Of a DNA stretch of 64,000 nucleotides, positions 35,395-64,000 are shown in pieces. Positions within the stretch are counted from its first letter, which is position 1. The number at the start of each line of letters is the position of its first letter. A program made the position numbers and the translations under genes. The notes beneath the pieces are model-generated. The model had not been told where the DNA came from and ran no database searches. It was given only the letters and a program-made list of their open reading frames with translations. The DNA is from Anisus vortex (Eukaryota > Mollusca > Gastropoda > Planorbidae): NCBI GenBank assembly GCA_949126835.1, contig OX421499.1, positions 29,922,490 to 29,986,489 of the forward strand, given 5' to 3'.

Positions 35395-36141
35395 GCGGAA
35401 GATAAACTTATTGGTAAGATTTGATGTGTTTAAAAAACTAAAATAAAATGTACATTCCAAAGGCTAGTTCAAAAAATATGGTAGCATTTTTTGCATAGTT
35501 GTTCCAAGTTCATCTCCGTTTTAATTATAATAGTAGAGCATAAATTTGTTGGTAAGATTTTGTGTGTAGTTAAAATTTAACCCAAACAACTTTTTTATTT
35601 GAAGGATGTACATTCTAAAAGCAATCTAAAAAAATGAGGTGGCATTTTTTGCATAGTTGTTCCAAGTTCATCTCCATTTTAATTATAATAGTGGAGCATA
35701 AATTTGTTGGTAAGATTTTGTGTGTAGTTAAAATTTAACCCAAACAACTTTTTTATTTGAAGGATGTACATTCTAAAAGCAATCTAAAAAAATGAGGTGG
35801 CATTTTTTGCATAGTTGTTCCAAGTTCATCTCCGTTTTAATTATAATAGTAGAGCATAAATTTGTTGGTAAGATTTTGTGTGTAGTTAAAATTTAACCCA
35901 AACAACTTTTTTATTTGAAGGATGTACATTCTAAAAGCAATCTAAAAAAATGAGGTGGCGTTTTTTGCATAGTTGTTCCAAGTTCATCTCCGTTTTAATT
36001 ATAATAGTGGAGCATAAACTTATTGGTAAGATTTTGTGTGTAGTTAAAATTTAACCCAAACAACTTTTTTATTTGAAGGATGTACATTCTAAAAGCAATC
36101 TAAAAAAATGAGGTGGCATTTTGTGCATAGTTGTTCCAAGT
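35395..36141. repeat. 158-bp tandem array, about 4.7 copies
   Basis: GCATAGTTGTTCCAAG recurs at 35493, 35651, 35809, 35967 and 36125, an exact 158-bp step each time. The inner copies are almost identical (single changes such as ATAGTAG/ATAGTGG); the first copy is diverged. Near-identity points to recent expansion or homogenisation. No coding frame. Confidence 0.95.
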
Positions 36142-37629
36142 TGAACACATTATATAATATGTGGAAAAGCTTTGTTAATTAATCTTAGGGCAAGCCAGAT
36201 AGACATTTTAAACACAAGACATTTGTTTAATCCCTTGTAATTCCAGGGACTACACCTACTTTAAAGTAGGTCACAGAGCGGTCCTTACTTTTTTTTTTGT
36301 TCTAGAAGGTATACATATGTATACTATATATATATATTTAATTGTGAGCGTGTATTAATGGTTTTAAAAAACACAGCACCATGTTTGTTAATTTATTTGT
36401 TGATACTGGTTAAATGTTTACATTCAGTGGGTTTTATTACTTAGACATGTTTTATGAGTCTACATGTACATCAAATACTTTATATCTCCTCAATATTTGG
36501 GTCAACTAAACTGAAAACAACTATTTTGCTAATTAGCTTCCAAGCTGTGTTCAATACACCATAAAGAATGTTTTTAGTGCAATGGAATGTTTGGAGCTAA
36601 TTATCTCCCCTTTGCACAACACACACAAAACAACAACATCATAGCAAGCCTTCTGGCCTGACTTGTGTAGATGCCCAGGCACACACAGGACTTATTCATT
36701 CTGCTAAGGAAAGGTGCGCTGTTATATGTAGTGGTGAAGAAATATGAAAAGTGTGTACTTCACCCAGACAGAAAGATAAGATTACACTTTTCAAATCAAA
36801 TTAAATTAAGACACGAGTTAGAGAGAAGATACTTCAGTGCTTTATTCTGGTTTAAAATTGTAAAGTTGTTGTGTTTTTTTTAAATTATCATGTGATATAC
36901 TATAGATAATAGACTATTTCATAGCTCTTTATGTAAGTTATAGTATTATATTGGAGAAGCAGTATTTTAGAAGATGCTTGTATAAAAGATTATATTTAAA
37001 AAAACAATGTATTATACAATAACCATGCTGCACAAAACATTGTGTCTCATAATGAATGACATTAATATTTCATATTTTATATTTTAGTTTGAGGTATTCT
37101 TTTCTAAAACTTTCAAGAAAAAATCATTAGACAAATTTGATTAACAGTCAATAAGAATTTCTTTTTACCATAGTAGCCTAAATTATTTGTTGTTTCTATC
37201 TCCTCGTTGTAGCCAAAATAAGGATTCAAAATATTAAAGTGAAGTTTTTAGAACAACCAATAACAGAAGCATAAATAAGAACATAAGTTCTAACATTTCT
37301 ATAAGATATCCAGAGTGTATTATCTATTTTTTAAGATATCTTGTTGTTTAGTGGAAAACTTATCATGCCTTAACTGATAAACCTAAATAATATTTAATCA
37401 TATAAATGTTTATTTTCCCCTAAAAAAGCTTTTAAAGGGACACTATTACTGTGATTATATTTACTCTGATAAAAGTAAGCCATGAAATCAATAGTCCTAT
37501 CATTCTAACTTAGACATGCCATTAACACAAAAGCTCCTCAGTGTAAAGAGTTAAATGCTGGTGTGTCAACAAGATTTGTGTTTCTTTTTTTAAATCTTTT
37601 AACATTTTCTCTTATGTTTGCACTTTCAG
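36142..37629. other. AT-rich, probably 5' intron of the PPP1R16 gene
   Basis: No exon or repeat recognised. It ends with a polypyrimidine tract and AG at 37628-37629, a plausible acceptor for the 5' UTR exon. Confidence 0.4.
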
Positions 37630-38023
37630 TGAGCTCTGGATTGTGGACAAAATAATGCCTTCAGTCACGGCCAAACTGTGGGAGCTTCACTTTTTCTTGT
37701 ATTGGTCAGTGCTGTGCTGCAGATCTTAAGTTGACCATGCATGGGTGTGGCGGGATAGTATTTGGCCTCAAACAGTTTGGATACATATACTGAGCCATGT
37801 GCCATACATTCCTTGACTCCTCCGTGTTCAGTGTCAGCCATGTTTATAATGAAGCTATTTTCATGATGGATATACACCATTGATTTCCAGTATGTGTTTT
37901 TTGCGTAAAATTCCTTGTATTGCTCAGATATAAAAATTGTGACTCACAGGAGAATCTTTAAGCAGAGTGGTTTAAATTTAACACACACACAGAAGTGAAT
38001 TGGAGTTAAAATATATTGCAACC
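37630..38023 (+). other. Probable 5' UTR of the PPP1R16 gene
   Basis: Lies between the acceptor TTTGCACTTTCAG and the coding start. It contains several upstream ATGs with short frames (for example near 37652, 37735 and 37863), which could reduce translation. Extent not provable from sequence. Confidence 0.4.
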
Positions 38024-63806
<25,783 letters not shown>

Positions 63807-64000
63807 GTAAGTAGCTAATGGTTGCAATAGAACTGCATCACTGACCTGTAATTCATTTATTCTTAACATCCAGGCAGACAGTCTGCTGTTGCTACTAGTT
63901 ACTAACTGTAGTTAGAAGGCTGGCTAGAGAATTCATTTCTTTTTAAAAACAAGTGAAACATCATAAATAGAAAAAAACACTCACTAAATTGATGGAAAAG

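Overview
This is AT-rich, intron-rich nuclear DNA from an invertebrate animal. Three protein-coding genes lie head to tail on the + strand, with short exons, GT-AG introns and many transposon remnants. The proteins resemble animal orthologues. The tRNA-derived SINEs, jockey-like LINE 3' ends and frequent TAGGCCTA words suggest a mollusc, most likely a gastropod; that placement is inference.

Layout. 1-6041: upstream of the first gene, with a two-copy ~376-bp repeat carrying a promoter-like motif cluster, a 42-bp minisatellite and a LINE 3' end. 6042-9387: complete purine nucleoside phosphorylase gene (6 exons, 291 aa), with a 3' UTR running to about 9.5-10.3 kb. 10.3-17.0 kb: intergenic, with SINE and LINE fragments and one hAT-type MITE. 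17061-25900: complete gene for the gamma subunit of the AP-1 clathrin adaptor (22 coding exons, 823 aa), including one GC-AG intron and a recent SINE insertion with a perfect 13-bp target duplication. Its 3' UTR probably extends about 4 kb. 29.9-37.6 kb: intergenic, with TAGGCCTA clusters, a nested MITE and a 158-bp tandem array. 38024 to the window end: 5' part of a PPP1R16A/PPP1R16B-type (MYPT3/TIMAP) regulatory subunit of protein phosphatase 1, 8 coding exons so far (346 codons), including a 17.2-kb first intron packed with minisatellites and MITEs. The gene runs off the window.

The genes do not form one pathway. PNP is cytosolic purine salvage, AP-1 gamma is trans-Golgi/endosome clathrin sorting, and PPP1R16 targets PP1. 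All exon joins were made by eye; reading phase is kept through every join. No RNA genes (other than tRNA-like SINE heads), CRISPR or prokaryotic features were seen.

The most unusual observations are: (1) the 3' ends of PPP1R16 introns 2 and 5 are clearly related for about 350 bp almost up to their splice acceptors, although the exons that follow are not; (2) a phase-compatible possible alternative first exon of PPP1R16 lies inside the giant intron; (3) a CpG-rich palindromic module cluster sits beside a 59-64-bp AT-rich array; (4) a 73-bp piggyBac-like MITE lies between TTAA sites; (5) a YY1/E-box/octamer cluster is carried on a tandem repeat. I found no convincing wholly new gene system.
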